Source of the DNA: Paenibacillus_AB hodogayensis
Lineage (GTDB): Bacteria > Bacillota > Bacilli > Paenibacillales > NBRC-103111
Assembly: GCF_039536325.1 (NCBI RefSeq)
Contig: NZ_BAAAYO010000001.1
Span: 1,240,001 to 1,304,000 of the forward strand
Direction: 5' to 3'
Length of the DNA stretch: 64,000 bases
The translations under genes and the position numbers were made by a program. Within the stretch, counting starts at the first letter, position 1, and every line of letters starts with the position of its first letter. The notes beneath the pieces are model-generated. The model was not told the origin of the DNA. It made no database searches and worked only from the letters and a program-made list of their open reading frames with translations. Below, in pieces: positions 49,370 through 58,397 of this stretch.

Positions 49370-51434
49370 CGATATTTTGCGCTGCGAATTGGCTGCGCAG
49401 CGGCTCGGCCGGTTCTATGTCGGCTCGGACATATTGCCCGCCGGACATCAGCACCCGCGCCTTCGTATTGTCGGTCAGGCTGAGCCTCAGGATGTTGATC
49501 AGGGTCTCCTTCAGCTGCGGATCGAAGACAGGGCACATCAGCTCGATGCGGCGGGTCAGGTTGCGCGTCATCCAATCCGCACTGGACAGCCATACCTCCG
49601 GCTCCCCGCCGTTCTCGAAATAGAACATGCGGGAATGCTCGAGAAACCGGTCGACGATGCTGCGAACGGTGATTTTGTCGCTCAAGCCCGGAACGCCCGG
49701 CTTCAGGCAGCATACGCCGCGGACGATCAGATCGATCGTCACGCCGGCGCGCGACGCCGCGTAGAGCTCGTCCACCATCTCCTGATGGGACAGCGAGTTC
49801 ATCTTGGCGATAATGCGCGCCGGCTTGCCGGCCGTGGCGTTCTCCGCCTCGCGCGCGATCAGGGCGAACAGCTTCGACTTCATATCGGTAGGGGCGACGC
49901 CGAACGCCTGCCAGTCATGCGGTGCGGAATAGCCGGTCATCTCGTTGAACAGGACCGAAGCGTCCTCGCCAATCACCGGCTGGGACGTGAACAGACCTAT
50001 GTCCGTATACAATTTGGCCGTATTGTCGTTGTAATTGCCCGTGCCGACGTGAACGTAACGGCGCAGACCGTCGTTTTCCTGGCGGACGATCAGCATGATT
50101 TTGGCGTGCGTCTTCAAGCCGACGAGGCCGTACACGACGTGGCAGCCGGCTTTTTCCAGCTGTCTGGCCCAGGCGATGTTCCGCTCCTCGTCGAAGCGCG
50201 CCTTCAGCTCCACGATGGCGGTTACCTGCTTGCCCGCCTCCGCAGCCTTCGCCAAGGCGTTCACAATCATGGAATTGCCGCTGACGCGGTACAAGGTCAT
50301 CTTGATCGCCATCACCGCAGGATCGCCGGCCGCCTGATCGATAAAATCGCTCACCGCATCGAAAGACTCGAACGGATGGTACACGAGCACGTCGCGGCGG
50401 CGGAGCACTTCGAAGAAATCGTCGGTATCGTCAAATTCCCGCGGGTATTCGGGCTCCAGCTTCGGATAGCGCAAATGCTCGAAATCCGGCAAAGCCCCCG
50501 ACAGCTTCATCAAAAAGCTCAAATCGATCGGACCGTCGATCTCGAATACGTTGTCTCCAATCTCGAATTCCTCTTTCAACATATCGAGCGCGTAAGGATG
50601 GAACCCTTTCTGCACCTCGAGCCGGACCGGGGACCCCCACCGCCTGCGCTTCAATTCCTTCTCGATTTCTTCCAGCAAATCTTCGGCGCCTTCCTCGTTC
50701 AAGGTCAGGTCGGCGTTGCGCGTCAGGCGGAACGCATCGACCGACACCGCCCCGTAGCCGGGAAACATCGTCTGGATATGCTCGCGTATCAAGTCCTCCA
50801 GCAGGACGAACTCTTGCTTGAGGCTGTTGGACCGAGCCGGCACTTTGATAAACCGCGGCAGATTAGAAGGAACCTGCACGATGGCAAAATACGGCTCCTC
50901 TTCCGGATCGTCTCCCTCGCGCAGCAGCGTCACGGCCAGATATAGGCTCAAGTTGTGCACAAGCGGAAAGGGACGGCTCTGGTCGACCGCCATCGGCGTC
51001 AGCACCGGAAACACGCGGTCGAGGAAATACTGATCCATTTGTTTTTTCTGAGCTGCGGTCAAATCCTCGCAGGCGGTAAAAATCAGGCCTTCCTTGACGA
51101 GCGCCCGCGACAGCTCGCGAAACGCCTTGTACTGATCCTGCACCATCTTGCCGGTCCGCTTCATAATTCGGCGAAACAGCCCTTCCGGCGTATAGCCGGT
51201 AAAATCTTTTTTGGTCAGACCGGCCTTCAACTGATCGTCGATCCCGGCCACACGGACGCTCATGAACTCGTCCAGATTGGTGGATACGATCGATAAAAAT
51301 TTGATGCGCTCCAGGAGCGGAGTGGTCGGATCTTGCGCTTCCTCCAGCACCCGCCTGTTGAATTCGATCCAGCTGAGGTCTCGGTTAATATACATGGAAT
51401 TGGTATAGTTCGTTTGCTGTTCCGGTTTGGACAC
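49338..51434 (-). CDS. ppk: Polyphosphate kinase PPK1
   Basis: The product is 698 residues from a GTG start at 51434 preceded by GGGGGA. It polymerises ATP gamma-phosphate into polyphosphate. N domain: YINRDLSWIEFNRRVLEEAQ and FLSIVSTNLDEFMSVRVAGI. The two phospholipase-D-like halves carry the catalytic His regions (ARQLEKAGCHVVYGLVGLKT, with HAKIMLIVR) and the RFLEHSRMFYF segment. The promoter has a strong PhoP-box array, predicting induction on phosphate starvation. Its 3' end overlaps ppx. Confidence 0.96.
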   Translation of the reverse strand: MSKPEQQTNYTNSMYINRDLSWIEFNRRVLEEAQDPTTPLLERIKFLSIVSTNLDEFMSVRVAGIDDQLKAGLTKKDFTGYTPEGLFRRIMKRTGKMVQDQYKAFRELSRALVKEGLIFTACEDLTAAQKKQMDQYFLDRVFPVLTPMAVDQSRPFPLVHNLSLYLAVTLLREGDDPEEEPYFAIVQVPSNLPRFIKVPARSNSLKQEFVLLEDLIREHIQTMFPGYGAVSVDAFRLTRNADLTLNEEGAEDLLEEIEKELKRRRWGSPVRLEVQKGFHPYALDMLKEEFEIGDNVFEIDGPIDLSFLMKLSGALPDFEHLRYPKLEPEYPREFDDTDDFFEVLRRRDVLVYHPFESFDAVSDFIDQAAGDPAVMAIKMTLYRVSGNSMIVNALAKAAEAGKQVTAIVELKARFDEERNIAWARQLEKAGCHVVYGLVGLKTHAKIMLIVRQENDGLRRYVHVGTGNYNDNTAKLYTDIGLFTSQPVIGEDASVLFNEMTGYSAPHDWQAFGVAPTDMKSKLFALIAREAENATAGKPARIIAKMNSLSHQEMVDELYAASRAGVTIDLIVRGVCCLKPGVPGLSDKITVRSIVDRFLEHSRMFYFENGGEPEVWLSSADWMTRNLTRRIELMCPVFDPQLKETLINILRLSLTDNTKARVLMSGGQYVRADIEPAEPLRSQFAAQNIVTWKGRRDAF

Positions 51435-51472
51435 GTTGGAATCCCCCGTCCGCGATTATGGTTGCTCCTCTT

Positions 51473-51526
51473 ATTATCGCCGGAGATTGTTAACCCGATG
51501 TTAAGCTTTCGTAAAATATGACGACT
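51473..51526 (-). promoter_or_regulatory. PhoP-box promoter of ppk
   Basis: Minus-strand AGTCGT (51526-51521, weak), TTTACG (51515-51510), TTAACA (51504-51499) and TTAACA (51493-51488) at 11-bp steps, 9 nt, then -10 GATAAT (51478-51473). The geometry is the same as at pstS and pstC. Confidence 0.8.
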
Positions 51527-51554
51527 TTCGTGTAAATTCAAGGAAATACGACGA

Positions 51555-51956
51555 TTACCGGATACGGAAAAAGGTGAACGGGCGTCCTTGCGCCAGCTTG
51601 TATTGAAGCCAGGCGGACAGCCGGTCGCGGAACAGCCGGCGCGTAAATGGAAGCAGCAGCAGCAAACCGCATATATCCGTCAGGAAGCCGGGAAGCAGCA
51701 GCAGCACCCCTCCGATCAGGATACCCACTCCATCCAATACATAGGGGGCTGGCGGTTGTCCGGCGGGAATATCCCGCTGAGCATACGCCCATACCTTCTT
51801 CCCTTCGCGTTTGGCCAAATAAGCGCCGAGAATGCTCGTCAGCAGCATGAGCAGAAACGTGCGCCAGCCGCCGATTCTCTGGCCTATTTCCATAATGACC
51901 CATATTTCCAAAGCCGGTACGATCACGAGCGACAGCAGCAGCAGGCGGCGGATCAT
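51555..51956 (-). CDS. fxsA: FxsA-family membrane protein
   Basis: The product is 133 residues with about four helices: LLLLSLVIVPALEIWVIMEI, then TFLLMLLTSILGAYLAKREG (the FxsA signature), and VGILIGGVLLLLPGFLTDIC. The C-terminus is basic. In E. coli FxsA affects phage F exclusion; in Bacillus its role is unclear. Its start overlaps the thioesterase stop by 4 bp (ATGA). This neighbourhood (pyk ... fxsA ... citZ) is as in B. subtilis. Confidence 0.9.
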   Translation of the reverse strand: MIRRLLLLSLVIVPALEIWVIMEIGQRIGGWRTFLLMLLTSILGAYLAKREGKKVWAYAQRDIPAGQPPAPYVLDGVGILIGGVLLLLPGFLTDICGLLLLLPFTRRLFRDRLSAWLQYKLAQGRPFTFFRIR

Positions 51957-52459
51957 CGCGCATCACCGAGCAGCCGGTACAGTTCCGGCGCTTCCTTATC
52001 GATACGTGCCGGCTTCCAATCCCGGTTCAGCCACATGTGTCGCGTCAGGCCCTCCACGAGCAGGTCGCCTACCGGCACGACTTCGTCAAGTTCCTGATCT
52101 TCGGACACGCTGGCGTTTTGGGCAGAAGCGTCCGTTTCGGCGGACGGGCGGCATATCCTCGATTCAAAATGAACGGTCATCGCCGTATAAGCCGTTATGC
52201 GGGTGTATAGATGAAGAAGATCATCATAGCGGGCCGGCTGCCGGAAGTTCGATTCGAGCTCGACCACGGGCAAATACAGCCCTTTCTCCTCAATGCTCCG
52301 ATAAGACAATCCCCGTTCGCGGATCAGCTCCGTCCGGCCGATCTCGAACCAGTTGATGTAATTGGCGTGATACGCCACTCCCATCTGATCCGTCTCCTGA
52401 TAGCGTACGCGAATGACATGCCGATGCCAGCGGCCCGGCTCTTGCTTATCCAGCTTCAA
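51953..52459 (-). CDS. Hotdog-fold acyl-CoA thioesterase (YbgC/FadM type)
   Basis: I choose the TTG at 52459 because GGAGG lies 7 nt upstream, giving 168 residues; a TTG at 52519 lacks a site. The 4HBT motif RYQETDQMGVAYHANYINWF carries the catalytic Asp; GRTELIRERGLSYRSIEEKG follows. A Ser/Asp/Glu-rich insert (about 105-130) interrupts the C-terminal strands, an unusual feature. It hydrolyses acyl-CoA; the chain preference is unknown. Coupled to fxsA. Confidence 0.87.
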   Translation of the reverse strand: MKLDKQEPGRWHRHVIRVRYQETDQMGVAYHANYINWFEIGRTELIRERGLSYRSIEEKGLYLPVVELESNFRQPARYDDLLHLYTRITAYTAMTVHFESRICRPSAETDASAQNASVSEDQELDEVVPVGDLLVEGLTRHMWLNRDWKPARIDKEAPELYRLLGDAR

Positions 52460-52594
52460 AGTCGTTCCTCCGCTCTGAAAAAAGTAGCCGCGCAGCCAAT
52501 TTCGGCTTTCAGGCTTCAATCAAAGACAAATGGTAGTCCCTGCTCATTCATCTTACTAAACCGGAACCCATTCCTCAAATCGGGTTACGCCTCT

Positions 52595-53452
52595 TTAAGT
52601 AACGTAACTCTTATCGGATTGCTTTGGAAAAGGAATCGTCTGCAAATACCGGGCCACTCCATCCTCCGCGTTCGTCGCCAACACGCCCGTGGCCCGCTCC
52701 CGCACAATCGGATGCGCATTTCCCATCGCAAAAGCTTCGTCGGCGATCTCGAACATCGGCAAATCGTTCAGATTGTCCCCGAAGCAGACGATGCGGTCGG
52801 CCTGCAGCCGCTGCTTCAACTGAGCGACACCGTCCCGTTTGTTGGCCAAAGCATCGTTGATTTCCAGCCAGTAATAGCCCGGGCTGTAAATGTCCGGTCC
52901 GAAGTGGCACATCAGGCCGGCGCGCTCGCTCGCGAGCTTGTATGTCGCGGCCAGCTCCTCCTCGGTCCCGATGACGTTGACCTCCATAATCGCTTCGTCG
53001 GACGGAATGCGGAATTCGTCCACGAGCCGGAACCGCTCGTCTCCGCGCTCCAGACGGCTTGTGACATATAGATGCTCGCTCGGGTTGAACAGCCCTTTGT
53101 AGTATATTTTGAACTCGTTGCGGCCATTCACCGTATACACGATCGGGTGCAGTCCGGCCCGCTCCTCCGTCGCGATGAGATCCAGCGCCGTGTCCCGGTC
53201 GAGCAGGTTGGAGACGATATACGTCCCGCTGACCGGATCGTACAGAAACACGCCGTTCATCAGCACGACGGGCAAGCGCAGCCGGAGCGGAGCCAGCAAA
53301 GGGCCCGCGGAATCCCAAGACCGGGCTGTTGCGACCGAGAAGCTCCCTCCCGCGGCAATCCAAGCATTGACTGCTTCTATGGTGGGTTCGGACAGACGCT
53401 GCTCCCCATTCAACAGGGTACCATCGAGATCGGATACGTATAAGGTATGCAT
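52595..53452 (-). CDS. HAD-superfamily Cof-type phosphatase
   Basis: The ATG at 53452 follows GGAGGG, giving 285 residues. HAD motif I is VSDLDGTLLNG (Asp nucleophile near residue 7), motif II is FSVATARSW, motif III is Lys in NKRDGVAQLKQRL, and motif IV is CFGDNLNDLPMFEIADEAFA. The C2B cap is typical of Cof/YwpJ-like sugar-phosphate phosphatases. The substrate is unknown. Divergent from the LURP-one-like gene. Confidence 0.9.
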   Translation of the reverse strand: MHTLYVSDLDGTLLNGEQRLSEPTIEAVNAWIAAGGSFSVATARSWDSAGPLLAPLRLRLPVVLMNGVFLYDPVSGTYIVSNLLDRDTALDLIATEERAGLHPIVYTVNGRNEFKIYYKGLFNPSEHLYVTSRLERGDERFRLVDEFRIPSDEAIMEVNVIGTEEELAATYKLASERAGLMCHFGPDIYSPGYYWLEINDALANKRDGVAQLKQRLQADRIVCFGDNLNDLPMFEIADEAFAMGNAHPIVRERATGVLATNAEDGVARYLQTIPFPKQSDKSYVT

Positions 53453-53622
53453 CAGACGGACTCCCTCCTTGTTGCCGAACGAATGCCGGCGGCGCTGCAA
53501 CTTTCCGGTTTTCCATGCGTATGTACGGTAACAACCGGTCTACTCTATAGGTTAAGGTCATTCACGCACACCCTTTCAGATATGCTTTATTTTATCGGTA
53601 AAGCGAAGGAGATGACGACAGC

Positions 53623-54123
53623 ATGACCACCTTGTATTTCCGAGACAACTTCTTCTCCTCGGGCGAAACGCCCATTACGGACGCCGACGGACGAACGACG
53701 GGGGTTCTCGACCTGCACGGGATGTTCAATTCCGGCATTACCGTGCGCGACGCCTCCGGACGAACGGCCGCAGCAGGCAAGTTCCGTTTCTTCTCCAACG
53801 CCTGGATCGTTTCGGATTCAGCCGGAAACGAGCTTGGCCTTTTGCGTGAACGGATCGCCTTTTTCAAAAAGCGTTATGTATACGAAAGCCCGCGTCTCGG
53901 CGAATTTACGATTGAAAGCCCGGCGTTTTCCCGGGAGTACGTCGTATCCGACGGCCGGGACGAGACAGCCGCCCATTTCCGAAAAGTCAGCGGCGCATTC
54001 GAGTCCGGGGCGTACGAGCTGAACAACCGTTCCTCTCTTCCCGACGAGGAGCTGGTCGCCGTCGTCATGGGCGTCCATGCGATCATGAAGCGGCACCAAT
54101 CGTCCGCAGCCTCTCACCCGTAA
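53623..54123 (+). CDS. LURP-one/tubby-like (YxjI-type) protein
   Basis: The product is 166 residues; GGAG lies 11 nt before the ATG. Alternating beta-strand pattern with MTTLYFRDNFFSSGETPITD, GKFRFFSNAWIVSDSAGNEL and FFKKRYVYESPRLGEFTIES fits the tubby-C-like barrel of LURP-one-related proteins. No membrane segment or catalytic motif is present. Function unknown. A strong terminator follows. Confidence 0.7.
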   Translation: MTTLYFRDNFFSSGETPITDADGRTTGVLDLHGMFNSGITVRDASGRTAAAGKFRFFSNAWIVSDSAGNELGLLRERIAFFKKRYVYESPRLGEFTIESPAFSREYVVSDGRDETAAHFRKVSGAFESGAYELNNRSSLPDEELVAVVMGVHAIMKRHQSSAASHP

Positions 54124-54154
54124 GAACGCGTCATGAGCAAAGAGGATTGATGCG

Positions 54155-54218
54155 AAAAATCCCTTCGCAAGCGTTCAGTAAGGAGCGTTCTCTCACTGTC
54201 CGCCTGGAAGGGATTTTT
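54155..54218. terminator. Bidirectional terminator between the LURP-one-like gene and pyk
   Basis: AAAAATCCCTTC / GAAGGGATTTTT with a 40-nt loop; T runs lie at both ends, so it can serve both convergent genes. Confidence 0.88.
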
Positions 54219-54289
54219 GTGCGCTTCACGGCTGCCGCTGCCTTACCCGTACGCACAGCAGTATAGCCTGTCCCGCTATAGGCCCGGCT

Positions 54290-56044
54290 TTACAACACTT
54301 TGGCTTTGCCCGTGTAGATCACGCCGACCTCGGCGTACACGGACACTTCCATGCCGTCCGTCATCAAGGACGTAGCGCCATCCACGCCGACGATAACCGG
54401 AATGCCAAGGCTCAAGCCGACGACGGCCGCGTGCGACGTAATGCCGCCGGTTTCCGTAATGACCGCCGAAGCCTTCTGGAACGCCGGTATGTAGTCTTTA
54501 TCGGTCGCCACAGTGACGAGAACCGAACCTTCCACCGTTTTATCCAGCGCCTCCTGGGCCGTACGGGCGACGACGACTTTGCCGGTTGCAGGCTGCGTGC
54601 CGATGCCTTGTCCTTTGGCGATCATCTCGCCGACATGGTGCACCTTCATCAAGTTCGTCGTGCCGGAACGCCCGACCGGAACGCCTGCCGTAATGATGAC
54701 CAGATCGCCGAGCTTGATCAGCCCCGCCTTGATGGAATCGTCGACAGCGAGCTGGAACATCTCGTCCGTATTGCGCGCTTCTTCGCCGCGAATCGGCAGC
54801 ACGCCCCAGATGAGGCACAACCGACGCATGACCTGCTCGCTGCGGGTTACCGCGATAACCGGCGATTTCGGGCGATACTTGGACACCATCCGCGCCGTAT
54901 AGCCGCTTTCGGTCGGCGTAATGATCGCTTTGGCGTCCAGATCGAGCGCCGAATTCGCCACCGATTGGCTGATCGCCTCCGTGATCGTCGTTTGCTGCGC
55001 CGTGCTTTGGCGGATGAAAATCTCGCGGTATTCAAGCGCGGACTCGGCACGTACGGCGATGCGGGACATCGTCTGCACCGATTCCACCGGATATTTGCCC
55101 GCTGCGGTTTCGCCGGACAGCATGATCGCGTCGGTTCCGTCGAATATCGCATTCGCTACGTCGCTCGCTTCCGCGCGGGTCGGGCGCGGGTTGCGCTGCA
55201 TCGAATCGAGCATTTGCGTCGCCGTAATGACCGGCTTGCCGACGTAATTGCATTTTTTGATCATCCGCTTTTGCACGAGCGGCACTTCTTCCGCCGGGAT
55301 CTCCACGCCGAGATCGCCGCGCGCGACCATCAGGCCGTCGGACACTTCCAATATTTCATCCAGGTTGTCGACGCCTTCCTGGTTTTCGATTTTCGAGATG
55401 ATCTGGATATGCGGAGCGTTGTGCTCCTCCAGCAGTTGACGGATTTCGAGCACGTCGGACGCTTTGCGCACGAACGAAGCGGCGACAAAATCGACGCCCT
55501 GCTCGATGCCGAAAATAATATCGTTGGCGTCCTTCTCGGTAATGCCCGGAAGAGAAATACGCACGCCAGGCACGTTGACGCCTTTCTTGCTTTTGATCGT
55601 GCCGCCGTTAACGATCCGGCACTCGATCTCGCTGCCGCGAACGTCCACGACGGACAGGCCGATCAGGCCGTCGTCGATCAGAATCGTCGAACCGACGCGC
55701 ACGTCGCGCGGTAGCTCTTTATACGTTACGGAAACGCGCTTGTTGTCGCCGAGCACTTCCTCGGTCGTCAGTACGATATGCTCGTCCTGCACAAGCTCGT
55801 AAGCATCTTCTTTCAGCTTTCCGGTACGGATTTCCGGACCTTTGGTGTCCAGCAGGATCGCTACCGTCTTGTTTAGTTCGCGACAAGCTTCGCGGATGTT
55901 GCGGATCCGGTTGCCATGCTCTTCGAAATCGCCGTGCGAGAAATTGAGCCGGGCTACGTTCATCCCGGCCGCGATGAGCTGCTTCAGCGCCGGCAACGAT
56001 TCGCTGGAAGGTCCGATGGTACAAACAATTTTGGTTTTGCGCAT
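54290..56044 (-). CDS. pyk: Pyruvate kinase with C-terminal PEP-utiliser domain
   Basis: The product is 584 residues. The TIM-barrel core (RKTKIVCTIGPSSESLPALK; LLDTKGPEIRTG; catalytic LMVARGDLGVEIPAEEVPLV) and the alpha/beta C domain are followed by the extra roughly 110-residue PEP-mobilising-type domain (ETGGITSHAAVVGLSLGIPV), as in Bacillus and Geobacillus. It makes pyruvate and ATP from PEP. It lies 50 bp after accA; pfkA, which sits between these two genes in B. subtilis, is absent. Confidence 0.97.
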   Translation of the reverse strand: MRKTKIVCTIGPSSESLPALKQLIAAGMNVARLNFSHGDFEEHGNRIRNIREACRELNKTVAILLDTKGPEIRTGKLKEDAYELVQDEHIVLTTEEVLGDNKRVSVTYKELPRDVRVGSTILIDDGLIGLSVVDVRGSEIECRIVNGGTIKSKKGVNVPGVRISLPGITEKDANDIIFGIEQGVDFVAASFVRKASDVLEIRQLLEEHNAPHIQIISKIENQEGVDNLDEILEVSDGLMVARGDLGVEIPAEEVPLVQKRMIKKCNYVGKPVITATQMLDSMQRNPRPTRAEASDVANAIFDGTDAIMLSGETAAGKYPVESVQTMSRIAVRAESALEYREIFIRQSTAQQTTITEAISQSVANSALDLDAKAIITPTESGYTARMVSKYRPKSPVIAVTRSEQVMRRLCLIWGVLPIRGEEARNTDEMFQLAVDDSIKAGLIKLGDLVIITAGVPVGRSGTTNLMKVHHVGEMIAKGQGIGTQPATGKVVVARTAQEALDKTVEGSVLVTVATDKDYIPAFQKASAVITETGGITSHAAVVGLSLGIPVIVGVDGATSLMTDGMEVSVYAEVGVIYTGKAKVL

Positions 56045-56094
56045 GTGAGTGCTCCTCCTAGAGTACAGTTCGACCTAATGAAGCCAAGCTGTCG

Positions 56095-57072
56095 TCAGAC
56101 CAGCTCGGCTACTTCTTGCCATTGGGTAAATTTTCCGATTTTGCGGAACTTGGCGTAGCGTTCTTCCATCAGCTTGTCTCCGTCGAGCGGAAGCAGCTCC
56201 TTCAGATGACGCCCTACCACCTCGCGCACCGCTTCGGCTTGCTGCTCCAGGTTGCGGTGAGCGCCGCCGCGCGGCTCCGGAATGATCTCGTCGATCGCTT
56301 CCAGCCGCAGCAGGTCCTGGGCGGTAATTTTCATCACCTCGGCCAACTCCGCCGCCTTGGAGGCATCCTTGTACAAGATCGATGCCGCGCCTTCCGGCGA
56401 TAAGACGGAATAAACGGCATGCTCCAGCATCAGCACGCGATTGCCGACCCCGAGCGCTAGCGCCCCGCCGCTGCCGCCTTCGCCGATGACGACCACGACG
56501 ACAGGCACCTTGAACGTGGACATGGCGAACAAGCTGCGCGCAATCGATTCTCCGACGCCTCTTTCTTCCGCCGTCCCGCCCGGGAACGCGCCTTTCGTAT
56601 CGAGAAAGGTGATGATCGGACGGCCGAACTTGTTGGCCTGCTCCATCAGACGCAGCGCCTTGCGGAAGCCTTCCGGGTGGGGGCTGCCGAAGTTGCGGGC
56701 GATGTTGTCCTTCGTGTCTTTCCCCTTCTGATGGCCGACTACCGTTACCGGAATGCCATTGAACTTGGCGATTCCGCCGACGATAGCCAGATCGTCCGCA
56801 TACATCCGGTCCCCGTGCAGCTCGATGAAATCGGTGCAGAGGGCGTTAATAAAATCGAGCGTCGTCGGCCGCCCCGCATGTCTGGCAATTTGCATCTTTT
56901 GCCCGGCGGTCAAGCTGCTGTACAGCTCTTCCTCCAGCACGACGTATCGCTCTTCCAGCTTGGCGATTTCGTCGGTGAAATCGATTTTTTTCTCCGCGCC
57001 GAATTTGCGCAGCTCGTCGATTTTGCCTTTCAACTCCGCCAGCGGACGTTCAAAGGGCAGTTCGTTAGCCAT
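56095..57072 (-). CDS. accA: Acetyl-CoA carboxylase carboxyltransferase subunit alpha
   Basis: The product is 325 residues with AGGAGG before the ATG. It shows the N-terminal helical region of AccA, then the crotonase-like core with FGRPIITFLDTKGAFPGGTA and GGSGGALALGVGNRVLMLEH. It pairs with AccD to make malonyl-CoA for fatty-acid synthesis. Its start overlaps accD by 8 bp. Confidence 0.97.
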   Translation of the reverse strand: MANELPFERPLAELKGKIDELRKFGAEKKIDFTDEIAKLEERYVVLEEELYSSLTAGQKMQIARHAGRPTTLDFINALCTDFIELHGDRMYADDLAIVGGIAKFNGIPVTVVGHQKGKDTKDNIARNFGSPHPEGFRKALRLMEQANKFGRPIITFLDTKGAFPGGTAEERGVGESIARSLFAMSTFKVPVVVVVIGEGGSGGALALGVGNRVLMLEHAVYSVLSPEGAASILYKDASKAAELAEVMKITAQDLLRLEAIDEIIPEPRGGAHRNLEQQAEAVREVVGRHLKELLPLDGDKLMEERYAKFRKIGKFTQWQEVAELV

Positions 57073-57943
57073 TCGCGCTTGCCTCCTTCGTCGCTTTTAC
57101 GGTATGCAGCTCCAGCAGCTTGGTCAAGGTCGTCCGCATATCCTTGCGGTGCACGACTTTATCGAGCTGGCCGTGCTTTTCGTTGAATTCCGCCGTCTGG
57201 AATCCTTCCGGCAGCTTCTGACGAATCGTCTCTTCGATGACGATCGGTCCTGCGAAGCCGAAGCGTGCCCCGGGCTCTGCCAGAATAATATCGCCCAGCA
57301 TCGCGAAGCTTGCCGTAACGCCGCCGTAAGTCGGATTCGTTATAATGGATATAAAAAGCCCGCCGCGTTCGGCAAACTTGGCCAGCGCCCCGCTCGTCTT
57401 GGCCATCTGCATCAGGCTCAAGATGCTCTCATGGGTACGCGCCCCGCCGGATGCGGAGAAAATAATAAGCGGGTATTGCTTCTGCGTGGCCGTCTCGATC
57501 GCGCGCGTAATTTTCTCGCCAACAACGGAACCGAGTGTCCCTCCGAGAAAATCGAACGACATGACCGCAATCACGACCGGGCAGCCGCCGATCGTCCCTT
57601 CGCCGGTCACGACCGCGTCGCGCAAGCCCGTCGAATCCATTGATTTGGCCAGCCGCTTGGTGTAGTCCGGGAATTCCAGCGGGTCCTCGGACACCATATC
57701 GCGATCGTATTCGAACAGACGTCCTTCGTCCAGCGTATATTCGATCCGTTCCATGGCGCTTAATCTATTATGGTAACCGCAAGACGCGCACACTTTGAAA
57801 TTTTTGCCCAGTTCCTTGCTGTACTGGATCGTGCCGCATTCGGAGCATTTGCTCATAATGCCTTCCGGTATTTCACGCTTCGATTGTTCGGACGGAATGG
57901 TCGCATACTTCCGCTTCTTCTGAAAAAAGTCTTTGATTGCCAC
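57065..57943 (-). CDS. accD: Acetyl-CoA carboxylase carboxyltransferase subunit beta
   Basis: The GTG at 57943 (VAIKDFFQKKRKYATI) follows GGAGAGG, giving 292 residues; the open frame to 58018 is not needed. The zinc finger C-x2-C-x15-C-x2-C (CSECG ... CASCG, about 33-55) is intact. The carboxyltransferase core shows SMDSTGLRDAVVTGEGTI and FSASGGARTHESILSLMQMA. It is the first gene of accDA. Confidence 0.97.
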   Translation of the reverse strand: MAIKDFFQKKRKYATIPSEQSKREIPEGIMSKCSECGTIQYSKELGKNFKVCASCGYHNRLSAMERIEYTLDEGRLFEYDRDMVSEDPLEFPDYTKRLAKSMDSTGLRDAVVTGEGTIGGCPVVIAVMSFDFLGGTLGSVVGEKITRAIETATQKQYPLIIFSASGGARTHESILSLMQMAKTSGALAKFAERGGLFISIITNPTYGGVTASFAMLGDIILAEPGARFGFAGPIVIEETIRQKLPEGFQTAEFNEKHGQLDKVVHRKDMRTTLTKLLELHTVKATKEASANG

Positions 57944-58110
57944 GTCTACACCTCTCCAAACCGTTGTCATCCTTACGCAAACCGTATCAAGGGAATTGGC
58001 TATTGCCCTGTATTCCAAAAGGGAAGCCTGACTCCGTTAGCGAATTGCCGGCGCTTGGTGAAGAAGCCCCAATTCCAAATACGAAGCCAAGCCTCGAAAC
58101 TTTTGCAGCG

Positions 58111-58299
58111 TCACCCGTGCAAAATCGTATTCAACACCTCTTGTACTTCCTCCAGCTCGCCCTCGGGAACGAGAATTTCGAATTGATGCTTCGATAGGCT
58201 GACAGGGCGTACTTGCACCAAAAACCCTTCGTCCGTAAGTTTTTGCTTGATGCGCTCTGCGATTTTCGCGGTCGGAGCTATATAAATAACCGTCCACAT
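58111..58299 (-). CDS. Small conserved protein, DUF2007-like fold suspected
   Basis: The product is 62 residues with GGGAGG before the ATG. The beta-alpha-beta pattern MWTVIYIAPTAKIAERIKQK, EGFLVQVRPVS, QFEILVPEGELEEVQEVLNT resembles small ferredoxin-like DUF2007-type proteins. I do not know its role. It lies 167 bp upstream of accD on the same strand and may share a transcript. The strong ribosome site and good codon usage support a real gene. Confidence 0.7.
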   Translation of the reverse strand: MWTVIYIAPTAKIAERIKQKLTDEGFLVQVRPVSLSKHQFEILVPEGELEEVQEVLNTILHG

Positions 58300-58397
58300 G
58301 AATCAAAAAACCTCCCTGACTACCGAAACGCCTCACGTATACATTGGATTTATGATACCATACTCCGTCTTTTACCCGCAAGGAAACTGGTGTCGAA

